Below are positions 8,572-16,371 of a stretch of DNA of 64,000 nt, one piece after another. Under the pieces are notes generated by a model that saw nothing but the letters and a program-made list of their open reading frames with translations, made no database searches and was not told the origin of the DNA. Origin of the DNA: Cupriavidus malaysiensis (GTDB lineage Bacteria > Pseudomonadota > Gammaproteobacteria > Burkholderiales > Burkholderiaceae). Both the position numbers and the translations under genes were made by a program. Location: contig NZ_CP017755.1 in assembly GCF_001854325.1 (NCBI RefSeq), positions 558,001-622,000 on the forward strand, read 5' to 3'. Within the stretch, counting starts at the first letter, position 1; each line of letters starts with the position of its first letter.

Positions 8572-8681
8572 GATGTGCGGTACATGTGCCGAGCATGTGT
8601 TGAACATGTGTTGAACATGTGTTGAACATGTGTTGAACATGTGCTCCGTATGTACCGAGCATGTGCTGCCCATGTTGCGGG
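8572..8681. repeat. 11-bp tandem array, ten units
   Basis: Ten consecutive 11-bp units fill 8572-8681. Four central units are identical (CATGTGTTGAA, 8594-8637); flanking units keep the CATGTG or related core: GATGTGCGGTA, CATGTGCCGAG, then CATGTGCTCCG, TATGTACCGAG, CATGTGCTGCC and CATGTTGCGGG. The period is close to one helical turn, so the cores lie on one DNA face. The array lies between the divergent penicillin-binding protein and fliL-like genes. The rest of the gap (8319-8571) shows nothing I can name. Confidence 0.85.
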
Positions 8682-8750
8682 TACGCACCATGCATGCGCG
8701 GACCGGTGGCGTCCCGGTCCCGCCTTTTCGTTCACCAAGACCACCTTACG

Positions 8751-9251
8751 ATGTCCAAAGCTGCCACTCTCCAATCGAAGCCGACGTCCACCGCACCGGG
8801 TGCCGGCAAGACCGGCACGCGCCTGCTGCTGGCCGTCCTGGCCGTGCTGCTGGTCGTCGCGGCCGCCGGCGCGGGCTACTGGTGGTGGGGGCTGCGCGGC
8901 AAGGCGGCGGGCGCCGCGCCGGCACCGGCCGCGGCGCCGGCCTACCTGCCGCTCGATCCGCTGGTGGTGAACCTGAGCGACGACGGCTCGGCGGCCCACC
9001 TGCTGCGCATCGCCATCACCCTCAAGCTGGCCGGCCCCGACGCCAAGGAGGCGCTGACCGCCCGCATGCCGGAGATCCGCGACCGCGTCCTCAACACGCT
9101 GGCGAGCCAGCATGCCGACCGCATCGTCTCCGCCGAGGGCAAGGCGGCGCTGCGCGAGGCGCTGCTGGCGCAGGTCGCTGCCGTGGCCAAGGGCAGCCGC
9201 GCCGACGGGCAGGTCGGCGAGGTGTTGTTCACGGAATTCGTGGTGCAGTGA
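8751..9251 (+). CDS. fliL: flagellar basal body-associated protein FliL-like
   Basis: 166 aa. A Lys/Thr-rich cytoplasmic tail, one membrane helix (about residues 24-46, ending in YWWWG), an Ala/Pro linker and a periplasmic domain with YLPLDPLVVNLSDDG and a final LFTEFVVQ match FliL, which supports the stator ring of the flagellar motor. I chose ATG 8751 because upstream codons lie in the leader. No other flagellar gene is present; fliL normally precedes fliM and fliN, so this is an orphan copy, possibly for a non-flagellar or accessory role. Confidence 0.8.
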   Translation: MSKAATLQSKPTSTAPGAGKTGTRLLLAVLAVLLVVAAAGAGYWWWGLRGKAAGAAPAPAAAPAYLPLDPLVVNLSDDGSAAHLLRIAITLKLAGPDAKEALTARMPEIRDRVLNTLASQHADRIVSAEGKAALREALLAQVAAVAKGSRADGQVGEVLFTEFVVQ

Positions 9252-9499
9252 CGGACGCTCCCGCGGGGCGCCGGCCGGCCGGGGACAACGCCGTCCTGTG
9301 CAGCGCCCCGCGGCGTCCTAGAATGGCCCTATCGCTGCCTCGGAATCGCCGCGCCGCCTGATCGCGATCGCGCGGCACCCGGCGCGGCACCCGGCGCGGC
9401 GCGGGCCGGCCTGGCGTACCGGTGCGCCGATGCGCCGGTGCGCCGATGCGGCCGCGGATCCTGGATCCTGCAAGAGCAAGAACAAGCGGAGGTGCCGGC

Positions 9500-10441
9500 A
9501 TGGACCGTTCCGACCTGAGCGGCGCCGCGCGGCGCTGGCTGCCGGGCCTCATCCGGCGGTCGCTGTTGTCCCTGGCGTTCCTACTGCCTGCTGCGCACGG
9601 CAGCGAGATCACCGGCGCGGGCTCGACCTTCGTCTACCCGGTGCTGGCCAAGTGGGCTGCCTCCTATTACTCCAAGACCGGCAAGGCGGTGGACTACCAG
9701 CCGATCGGCTCGGGCGGCGGCATCCAGCAGGTCAAGGCCGGCTCGGTGACCTTCGGCGCGACCGACATGCCGCTCAGGCCGGAGGAACTGCACAGCGCCG
9801 GGCTGGCGCAGTTCCCGCTCGTGGTCGGGGGCGTGGTGCCGGTGGTGAACCTGGACGGCATCCAGCCCGGCCAGCTCCACCTCACGGGGCCGCTGCTGGC
9901 CCGCATCTACCTGGGCACGATCAGCAACTGGAACGATCCGGCCATCGCCGCCGACAATCCCGGCCTGGTCCTGCCCGACCGCAAGATCGTGGTGGTCCAC
10001 CGCAGCGACCTGTCGGGCACCACCTTCAACTGGACCGATTACCTGTCCAAGGTCAGCGATGGCTGGCAACGCCAGGTCGGCGCCGGCACCACGGTACGCT
10101 GGCCGGTCGGCTTCGGCGCCAGCGGCAGCGATGGTGTGTCGCTCTACATCCGTAACGTCAAGGGGGCGATCGGCTATGTCGAGCTGACCTATGCGTTGCA
10201 GCGCAAGCTGGCCTACGCCGCGGTGCGCAACCAGGCGGGCGTCTTCGTGCAGCCGACCTGGGATAGCTTCAGCGCGGCGGTGGCGTCGGCGCAGTGGACG
10301 CCGCAGCAGGACTTCTACCAGGTCATCACCAACGCCTCCGGGGACAAGGCCTGGCCCATCACCGGGGTGGTCTACGTGCTGATGCAACGCCGCGGCAAGA
10401 GCGCGGGCGATGCCAGGGACGCGCTAGCCTTCTTCCGCTAG
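9500..10441 (+). CDS. pstS: phosphate ABC transporter substrate-binding protein PstS, cut by an amber codon
   Basis: 313 aa to the first stop. GGAGG at 9488-9492 fixes the ATG at 9500. A signal peptide is followed by the PstS signature segments ITGAGSTFVYPVL, GSGGGIQQVKAG, GATDMPL, ISNWNDPAI, HRSDLSGTTFNWTDYLS and GASGSDGVS. The reading frame stops with TAG at 10439-10441 just after ALAFFR, where PstS proteins normally continue with Trp. The same frame then encodes the expected C-terminal helix to 10546. No pstCAB genes follow. The product may be unstable or suppressed. Confidence 0.82.
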   Translation: MDRSDLSGAARRWLPGLIRRSLLSLAFLLPAAHGSEITGAGSTFVYPVLAKWAASYYSKTGKAVDYQPIGSGGGIQQVKAGSVTFGATDMPLRPEELHSAGLAQFPLVVGGVVPVVNLDGIQPGQLHLTGPLLARIYLGTISNWNDPAIAADNPGLVLPDRKIVVVHRSDLSGTTFNWTDYLSKVSDGWQRQVGAGTTVRWPVGFGASGSDGVSLYIRNVKGAIGYVELTYALQRKLAYAAVRNQAGVFVQPTWDSFSAAVASAQWTPQQDFYQVITNASGDKAWPITGVVYVLMQRRGKSAGDARDALAFFR

Positions 10442-10546
10442 GTGCTGCAGGAGGGGCAGGCGGACGCCGACCGCGAGCACTATGTGGCGTTGCCCGAGCC
10501 GCTGGTCAGGCAGGTGGAAGGGTATTGGAGCGAGGCGTTCCGCTGA
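10442..10546 (+). pseudogene. in-frame C-terminal remainder of pstS
   Basis: Directly after the amber codon the same frame encodes 34 residues, including VLQEGQADADREHYVALP and VEGYWSEAF, then TGA. This is the normal PstS C-terminus. A TGG to TAG change (Trp to stop) explains the break. A sequencing error is the alternative. Confidence 0.75.
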
Positions 10547-10598
10547 GGGCGGCGGGCACGCGCAAGGCGCGCCGGTATGCGGCCTGCCGCGCCGCGCC

Positions 10599-10853
10599 TT
10601 ACAGCGGTGCGCGGTCGGTCGTTTCGTAACGGGCGCCGTCGCTGTAGCTGTCGAACCTGGCGGACTTGGCGCCGTCGACGAAGGTGTCGAACTTCGCGCC
10701 GCTCTTGGCGCCGTCGGTGTAGACGTCATAGCGGGCGGTACGGGCGCCGTCGCTGTAAGTGTCGAATCTGCCACTCTTGGCCAGCGCCGGAGCGGCCGTC
10801 AGGGCGGCGGCGATGGCGGTGACGACGATCAGGGCGTATTGGTAGGTCTTCAT
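10599..10853 (-). CDS. small exported protein with four 12-13-residue repeats
   Basis: 84 aa. A signal peptide (cleavage after about residue 25, PALA) precedes four tandem repeats with the core [R/K]-[F/Y]-D-x-[Y/F]-x-D-G-A-[R/K]: RFDTYSDGAR, RYDVYTDGAK, KFDTFVDGAK and RFDSYSDGAR. The DNA repeats show as cgccgtc blocks. Related small periplasmic proteins occur in Cupriavidus/Ralstonia as far as I remember; none has a function known to me. The alternating acidic and aromatic residues could bind cations. It is divergent from the LysR gene across 195 bp of fairly AT-rich DNA. Confidence 0.75.
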   Translation of the reverse strand: MKTYQYALIVVTAIAAALTAAPALAKSGRFDTYSDGARTARYDVYTDGAKSGAKFDTFVDGAKSARFDSYSDGARYETTDRAPL

Positions 10854-11048
10854 GGCTCACTCACTCCGTTTCTTCAACGGGATGCCGCGTCTTGTATTTG
10901 GTCTGCTGCATTGCGACATCCGATGGCGGAATATTAGGCGTTTCCCTTATTTCAATAAATGCTGGCGGCGGAAATGATTGGTTTTGTTTTTGACAATAAA
11001 TAGGCCGCGCTACGGAAAGAATTCCGGGACAGGCCGGGGGACTGTGCC

Positions 11049-11978
11049 ATGGATCGTCTGCAATCGATGCGTGTCTTCACCAAGGTGGTGGAACTGGGCA
11101 GCTTCGCCCGTGCGGCGCAGCAGCTCGAAATGTCCAACGCCGTCGTGACCCGCTACGTGGCCGACCTGGAGAGCCACCTCGGCACCCGCCTGCTGAACCG
11201 CACCACGCGCAGCCTGTCCCTGACCGACGCCGGCGAGACCTATCTGCAGCGCTGCCAGCAGATCCTGGAAGACCTCGACGAGGCGGAAGGCCTGGTCACC
11301 GCGCGCAGCCAGTCGCTGTCGGGCACGCTGCGGCTGGTCACACCGGTGATGTTCGGCCTGCACCTGCTGCCGGCCTTGATGGCGCGTTTCCAGCAGCGCT
11401 ACCCCGAGGTGGTCTTCGACGTGATGCTGTCCGACCGCAATGTCGACATCGTGGAGGAGGGGCGCGACGTTGCCGTGATGCTGTCGGACCTGGGCCTGGG
11501 CCCGCACCTGGTGGCGCGGCCGCTGGTCTCGGCGGAGATCGTGATGTGCGCTTCGCCCGGCTACCTGCGCGCCCACCCGCCCTTGACCCACCCGCGCGAA
11601 CTGAGCCAGCACAGCTGCATCGCCATGCGCCTGACAGGCCTGGATACCGAGTGGACCCTGACCGGCCCGGAAGGCGAGCTGACGGTGCCGGTTCGGGCCA
11701 GCCTGCTTTGCAGCAATGCCGAACTGGCCCACCAGGCTGCCCTGGCCGACCTGGGCGTGGCGATGCTGGGCTCCTACGTGGTGCGGCCCGAGATCGAAGC
11801 CGGGCGGCTGGTGCATGTCCTGCCGCAATACCAGCTGCCGCGCCGCGACGTCAGCGTGGTCTACCCCAGCCGCAAGTTCCTGCCGACCAAGGTGCGGGCC
11901 TTCATCGATTTCCTGGTCGACGAGGCGCGCGTCGGCGCCAAGATGGGCGTGCGCGCGGCGGTGCCGGACGTAGCCTGA
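11049..11978 (+). CDS. LysR family transcriptional regulator
   Basis: 309 aa. The N-terminal HTH starts MDRLQSMRVFTKVVELGSF with recognition sequence AAQQLEMSNAVVTRYVADLE, and the effector domain covers residues 90-300. It belongs to the CrgA/PecT-like branch by overall sequence pattern. The neighbours (a small repeat protein upstream and a beta-lactamase-fold hydrolase downstream) give no clear target. TTGACA at 10990-10995 is a possible -35. Confidence 0.92.
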   Translation: MDRLQSMRVFTKVVELGSFARAAQQLEMSNAVVTRYVADLESHLGTRLLNRTTRSLSLTDAGETYLQRCQQILEDLDEAEGLVTARSQSLSGTLRLVTPVMFGLHLLPALMARFQQRYPEVVFDVMLSDRNVDIVEEGRDVAVMLSDLGLGPHLVARPLVSAEIVMCASPGYLRAHPPLTHPRELSQHSCIAMRLTGLDTEWTLTGPEGELTVPVRASLLCSNAELAHQAALADLGVAMLGSYVVRPEIEAGRLVHVLPQYQLPRRDVSVVYPSRKFLPTKVRAFIDFLVDEARVGAKMGVRAAVPDVA

Positions 11979-12006
11979 GCGCTCTTCCTTTCCTTCTCCC
12001 TGACAG

Positions 12007-12054
12007 CCTGATTACCTGGCTGCCTGGCTGCCTGGCTGCCTGGCTGCCTGATTG
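12007..12054. repeat. 8-bp tandem repeat CCTGGCTG, four perfect copies
   Basis: CCTGGCTG repeats four times at 12015-12046, bounded by CCTGATTA (12007-12014) and CCTGATTG (12047-12054), giving six 8-bp units. It is non-coding, between the LysR stop and the hydrolase gene, and of a type prone to slippage. Confidence 0.8.
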
Positions 12055-12112
12055 CCGTGGCTGGCTTGCCCGAGGCCTGGAGCAAGTGCTTTGTCATGCG
12101 CAAAGATGCTAT

Positions 12113-12130
12113 CATTCTATTTTTAGAATG
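12113..12130. promoter_or_regulatory. 7-bp inverted repeat CATTCTA/TAGAATG
   Basis: CATTCTA and TAGAATG are separated by TTTT at 12113-12130, AT-rich against the surroundings and 110 bp before the hydrolase start. It may be an operator or part of its promoter. As a terminator for the LysR gene it lacks a GC stem and a T-run. Confidence 0.45.
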
Positions 12131-12239
12131 ACTTGATGCGGCAGCAACGTGCGCCGGAGCGCGAGGGGGCATCCGTCTCCTTCCGTCCGTTTCCCGTTCG
12201 TTCGGGCCGGTGCCAGCACAGAACACAGGAGAAACACAG

Positions 12240-13502
12240 ATGACCAAGGCAGAGCGACTGGGGTTTTCGGCCGGACGGCTGGCGGCGTTCGATGCGTGGC
12301 TGGATGCGCGCTACGTGGCGCCCGGCCGGCTACCGGGCGCGGTCACGCTGGTGCACCGGCGCGGCGAGCTCGTGCACCGCAACGTAGTCGGCTCGATGGA
12401 CCTGGAGCGCGCCCGGCCCATGCGCGAGGACGCCATCTTCCGCATCTACTCCATGAGCAAGCCGGTCACCAGCGTGGCGTTCATGACACTGGTCGAGCAA
12501 GGCCTGGTTGCTCTCGACGATCCGGTCTCCCGCTTCATCCCGGCGTGGAAGCATCTCGGCGTGGCCGTGGCCGGCGCGCGCAGCCTCGGCGGTTTCCACA
12601 CCCGCCCGCTTAACCGCGAGATGCTGGTGGTGGACCTGCTGCGCCATACCGCGGGCCTGACCTATTATTTCCAGGCCCGCACCAATGTCGACGCGGCCTA
12701 TCGCGAGCTCGCCCTCGGCGAACCGGACAATCCGACCGGGCTGGCCGGCATGATCGAGAGCCTGAGCCAGCTCCCGCTCGACTACTCGCCGGGTGAAGCG
12801 TGGAACTATTCGGTGGCGACGCATGTGCTGGGCTATCTGGTCGAGACGATCTCCGGGCGGCCCTTCGCCGACTACCTGCAGGAGGCGGTCTTCGGCCCGG
12901 TCGGCATGCCCGACACGGGCTTCTTCGTGCCGGACAGCAAGGCCGAGCGCCTGTGCGCCTGCTACAGCCCGGCGCCCGGAGGCGGGCTGGCGCTGCAGGA
13001 CGACCCCGCGCACAGCAGCTTCCGCCGCGTTCCGGCCCTGGCCTCGGGCGGCAGCGGCCTGGTGTCGACCGCTCACGACTATCTTCGCTTCTGCCGCATG
13101 CTGCTGGCAGGCGGCTCGATCGACGGGCAGCAGGTACTGAGCCCCAAGACGGTGGAGCTGATGACGATGAACCATCTGCCCGGCGGCAACACGCTGGACA
13201 GGATGTCGCGCTCCAGCTTCAGCGAGGCGGTCTATCCGGGGCTGGGTTTCGGCCTCGGCTTCGCTGTCACGCAGGATGTGGCCGCCACCATGATGCCGGG
13301 CAGCGCGGGGGATTATTTCTGGGGCGGCGGCGCCAGCACCAGCTTCTGGATCGATCCGGTGGAGGACCTGGCGGTGGTGTTCATGACCCAGCTGCTGCCG
13401 TCGACCGCCAGCCAGATCCGCCGGGACCTGCGCCACTGGATCTACGGCGCGCTGAGCGAGAGCGAAAGCGACGGCGGGGCGCGCCGGCGGCCGGCTGCCT
13501 GA
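12240..13502 (+). CDS. serine hydrolase, class C beta-lactamase / family VIII esterase fold
   Basis: 420 aa. AGGAG (12227-12231) supports ATG 12240. The catalytic S-x-x-K is SMSK (Ser71, Lys74), the Tyr motif is Y190-S-V, and WGGGAST is in the place of the KTG-type box. No signal peptide is evident, which favours a cytoplasmic esterase (EstB-like) over a secreted beta-lactamase. The likely reaction is hydrolysis of short esters or a peptidoglycan/drug ester. It is a single-gene unit. Confidence 0.88.
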   Translation: MTKAERLGFSAGRLAAFDAWLDARYVAPGRLPGAVTLVHRRGELVHRNVVGSMDLERARPMREDAIFRIYSMSKPVTSVAFMTLVEQGLVALDDPVSRFIPAWKHLGVAVAGARSLGGFHTRPLNREMLVVDLLRHTAGLTYYFQARTNVDAAYRELALGEPDNPTGLAGMIESLSQLPLDYSPGEAWNYSVATHVLGYLVETISGRPFADYLQEAVFGPVGMPDTGFFVPDSKAERLCACYSPAPGGGLALQDDPAHSSFRRVPALASGGSGLVSTAHDYLRFCRMLLAGGSIDGQQVLSPKTVELMTMNHLPGGNTLDRMSRSSFSEAVYPGLGFGLGFAVTQDVAATMMPGSAGDYFWGGGASTSFWIDPVEDLAVVFMTQLLPSTASQIRRDLRHWIYGALSESESDGGARRRPAA

Positions 13503-13581
13503 CGCCGGCCGTCCCGGGCTCGATCGGATAAGATACGGCCCGCCGCGCCACGCGGCGTGACAAATCCATGGAGTGAATTCA

Positions 13582-13923
13582 GTGACTGCAGTGATCCAGC
13601 CGAGCCATGTGTTCAAGGACAACCTCGCCCAGCTTCCCGCCATCGACGGCATCGAGCGCATCGAACTGGTCGACGCCGGCGGCGCGGTGAGCGCCAGCAT
13701 CGAGAACGTGCCGGGCAAGCAGGGCTCGCTGGCCGTGTACCACTACCTGCAGCAGGCCTTCGGCGCGCTCGACGCCAAGGCGGCCGAACACGGCCTCGCC
13801 GTGTTCGCCGAGCACACCGCCGACGCGCGCAACCGCCCGGGCGCACACCCGAACGTCGATCGCCTGCTGGCTATCGTGGCCGGCGGCGAGCCGCTGGGCC
13901 TGCGCGTCGTCGCCAAGGCCTGA
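13582..13923 (+). CDS. DUF2322 family protein
   Basis: 113 aa from the GTG at 13582, which has GGAG (13570-13573) eight bases upstream; GTG 13573 would add three residues. The sequence (VFKDNLAQLP, IELVDAGG, NRPGAHPNVDRLL) matches my memory of DUF2322 (PF10084), a small cytoplasmic family of unknown function found in beta- and gamma-proteobacteria. No membrane segment or catalytic motif is visible. It sits alone between a hydrolase and a GntR regulator. Confidence 0.7.
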   Translation: MTAVIQPSHVFKDNLAQLPAIDGIERIELVDAGGAVSASIENVPGKQGSLAVYHYLQQAFGALDAKAAEHGLAVFAEHTADARNRPGAHPNVDRLLAIVAGGEPLGLRVVAKA

Positions 13924-13968
13924 GCGTGACCCGGGGCGCTTGCGCCCTGCCGGTCCCGTCCGCAGCAG

Positions 13969-13988
13969 CCTGCCGGCGCGCCGGCAGG
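13969..13988. promoter_or_regulatory. 20-bp perfect palindrome
   Basis: CCTGCCGGCGCGCCGGCAGG is a perfect 10+10 palindrome between the DUF2322 stop and the GntR start. It may be a transcript-end hairpin of the first gene or an operator of the second. No T-run follows. Confidence 0.5.
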
Positions 13989-14035
13989 CCGGGAATCCGG
14001 CCGGCGGCGGCGCCCAGGCGTGAATCCGGGAGCTT

Positions 14036-14908
14036 GTGATCTTGAGCACATTGCAGAAGTCCGGGCGCAAGGGTGTCGCCCTCTACCTCCAGATCGCCAG
14101 CCTGCTGCGAGGACGCATCCTGCAGGGCGAATGGAAGCGCGGCGACCAGCTGCCGACCATCCCGGAACTGTGCGCCGCTCACGGCGTGGGTACCATCACC
14201 GTGCGCCAGGCGCTGGCCCGCCTGAGCGACGAGGGACTGGTGAGCAGTGCCCAGGGCCGCGGCACCTTCGTCACCGCCGACGTGGTCTCGCCGGCGGACA
14301 ACGAACGCTTGCGCCACGCCATCAATGACCCGCTGCGCCTGGCGCCGGGCCAGGCCATCCGTGTGCTGCTGCGCGAGCCGGTCGACGCCTTGCCCGCGGC
14401 GCTGCGCACCGGCCAGCCCGAGCACCCGCCTTATCTGCGCATCCGCGCCCTGCACCTGCACGACGGCGAGCCCTACGGCGTGATGGATAGCTATGTCGCG
14501 CGGGAAACCTATGCGCGCTTCCCGGCGGGCAGCGACGAGCGGCACAAGATCGGCTACCTGGTCCGCCAGTACAACCGCATCCCGCTGGACAAGGCCCGCC
14601 AGGAAATCACCGCCGCCTATGCCGACCAGGAAACGGCCGACCTGCTGGCCGGCGGCGCAGACTGCAGCATGGCCGACATGCTGGTGCGCGTCCGGCGCTG
14701 GTGGACTGCGCGCGACGGGCGCATCGCCTATGCCGGCCTCTACCTCTATCGCGCCGACCGCTTCGTGCTCGACGTGACCCACGACCTCACCGACGGTGAC
14801 GGCGGCCATGAGGCCGGCCGCAGCATCGACCTGGTGCCCGCCCCGCGCCAGGACAAGCCGCCGGCGCGCACCGCCGCCGCAAAGCCCCGGCGCAGGCTCG
14901 GGAACTAG
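14036..14908 (+). CDS. GntR family transcriptional regulator, HutC/UTRA subfamily
   Basis: 290 aa starting at GTG 14036, with GGGAG just upstream. The winged helix (residues about 14-80) reads LYLQIASLLRGRIL and TVRQALARLSDEGLVSSAQGRGTF. Residues 95-260 form the UTRA ligand domain (YLRIRALHLHDGEPYG, LVRQYNRIPLDKARQEI). UTRA regulators usually sense small polar metabolites. No obvious target operon is adjacent: the next gene is an IclR regulator, after 349 bp. Confidence 0.88.
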   Translation: MILSTLQKSGRKGVALYLQIASLLRGRILQGEWKRGDQLPTIPELCAAHGVGTITVRQALARLSDEGLVSSAQGRGTFVTADVVSPADNERLRHAINDPLRLAPGQAIRVLLREPVDALPAALRTGQPEHPPYLRIRALHLHDGEPYGVMDSYVARETYARFPAGSDERHKIGYLVRQYNRIPLDKARQEITAAYADQETADLLAGGADCSMADMLVRVRRWWTARDGRIAYAGLYLYRADRFVLDVTHDLTDGDGGHEAGRSIDLVPAPRQDKPPARTAAAKPRRRLGN

Positions 14909-15009
14909 CCTGCCGGGTCTTCCGCTTCTTCCGTTCGCGCAAGACCCATCGGGCCAGCTGCCTTCGTGGCAGGCCTTCTTCCCCCACACATTTTCTTGCT
15001 CCCCATTTC

Positions 15010-15026
15010 GGTCCGCATTGCGGACC
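15010..15026. promoter_or_regulatory. candidate IclR operator 1
   Basis: GGTCCGC-ATT-GCGGACC is a perfect 7-bp-arm dyad, 232 bp before the IclR start. A near copy lies at 15206-15222. The rest of the 349-bp gap (14909-15257) holds no gene I can support. Confidence 0.6.
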
Positions 15027-15205
15027 ATTCATTGTTCTAAGGGCTGCGCCAGCGCCTCCATCGCATGGAGGCTGCAGCACATGGATAGCGGGGTTTCGCC
15101 TTAATATTGCCTATTTCGATGGTTATCGGACCTATTGTTGCGGGATGGATCGATATACGCCGGCATTCGCAGGCATTTCCTTCGCGGCAGTGTCTCCGTT
15201 ATGAT

Positions 15206-15222
15206 GGTCCGCTATGCGAACC
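15206..15222. promoter_or_regulatory. candidate IclR operator 2
   Basis: GGTCCGC-TAT-GCGAACC repeats the upstream dyad with one arm mismatch and the same 3-bp centre. It lies 36 bp before the IclR start codon, a normal place for autoregulation. The centres of the two sites are 196 bp apart, which would allow looping. Confidence 0.6.
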
Positions 15223-15257
15223 GAAAATTGAAATTCGTTGACATGGAGTTTTTCGCT

Positions 15258-16145
15258 ATGACAGCATCCGGTCCAAGCAAGGGATCCACCGGCAGCCGGG
15301 TGGCGGGTGGCCGCCGACGTGGCGCCGAGGCGGCGCCGAAGCCGAACTACGAGCAGCGGGACATCACCCGTTTCGACGACGCCGCGGACAAGGACCGCCA
15401 GTTCGTCACCGCGCTGGCGCGCGGACTGGAACTGCTGCGTTGCTTCGGCGCGGGCGAGCGCCACCTCGGCCTGTCGGAGCTGGCGCGCCGCGCGGGCCTG
15501 CCGAAGGCCACGGTGGCGCGGCTGGCGGGCACGCTGGCCAAGCTGGGCTACCTGCGCTACAGCGAGGCGCTGGGCAAGTACAGCCTCGGCACGGGCGTGC
15601 TGTCGCTCGGCTACGCGATGCTGTCGAACCTCGACATCCGCGACGTGGCGCGGCCGCTGATGCAGGAGCTGGCCGAGCACGCGCGCGCCTCGGTGTCGAT
15701 CGGCGTGCGTGACCGGCTCTCGGTGGTCTACATCGAATGGGTACGCAGCAGCGCGCCGATCACGGTGATGCGCGGGATCGGCGTGCGCCTGCCGATCGCC
15801 ACCACGTCGATGGGGCGCGCCTACCTGGCCGCGGCCGGCGACGCCGAGCGCGACGAGGTGCTGGAACAGGTGCGCCTGCAGGACGCCGAGGCGTGGCCGC
15901 GTATCCGCCAAGGGCTGGAGCAGGCCCGGCAGGAATACGCGGAGCGCGGCTTCTGCCTGTCGGTCGGCGACTGGGACAAGGACATCGCCAGCGTCGGCGT
16001 GCCGTTCACCGCGCCGGATGGCACCCGCATGGCATTCAATTGCGGCGGCCCGGCCTTCGTGGTCAGCCGCGAGATGCTGGAGAACGAGATCGGCCCGCGC
16101 CTCGTGGCGCTGGTCAAGCGCGTGGGCACGGCCCTGGGCCGGTGA
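15258..16145 (+). CDS. IclR family transcriptional regulator
   Basis: 295 aa from ATG 15258. The in-frame ATGGAG at 15243 is better read as its ribosome binding site (GGAG, eight bases away). After a basic tail, the HTH region is ALARGLELLRCF and LSELARRAGLPKATVARLAGTLAKLGYL. The IclR effector domain follows (residues 130-290), ending with SVGVPFTAPDGTRMAFN. It resembles regulators of aromatic-acid uptake and catabolism such as the PcaR/PobR type. It lies 226 bp upstream of an aromatic-acid-type MFS carrier, the probable target. Confidence 0.9.
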   Translation: MTASGPSKGSTGSRVAGGRRRGAEAAPKPNYEQRDITRFDDAADKDRQFVTALARGLELLRCFGAGERHLGLSELARRAGLPKATVARLAGTLAKLGYLRYSEALGKYSLGTGVLSLGYAMLSNLDIRDVARPLMQELAEHARASVSIGVRDRLSVVYIEWVRSSAPITVMRGIGVRLPIATTSMGRAYLAAAGDAERDEVLEQVRLQDAEAWPRIRQGLEQARQEYAERGFCLSVGDWDKDIASVGVPFTAPDGTRMAFNCGGPAFVVSREMLENEIGPRLVALVKRVGTALGR

Positions 16146-16371
16146 CACGCGCAGCAGTGCAGGACAGCAGGCGATCGGCGCCTCCTGGCAGCCCCTTGCC
16201 CCGTGCGGGCAGGGCGGAGGCGGGGCGCCGCCCGCAGCAGAGGAACGGACGCCGCACGCGTACCGGTCCCGCCGCCGGGTCATGGTGATGACACGTGCCG
16301 CAGTCCGCCCGCATCGTCGGATCCGCTGGATCTGGCCGATCGGGAGGCAGGCGCGTCCTTTGGAGGAGTAG

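Noticed and set aside
8572..8681. 11-bp array as a CRISPR array
   Set aside because: Units are contiguous without spacers and far shorter than CRISPR repeats; no cas genes are near.
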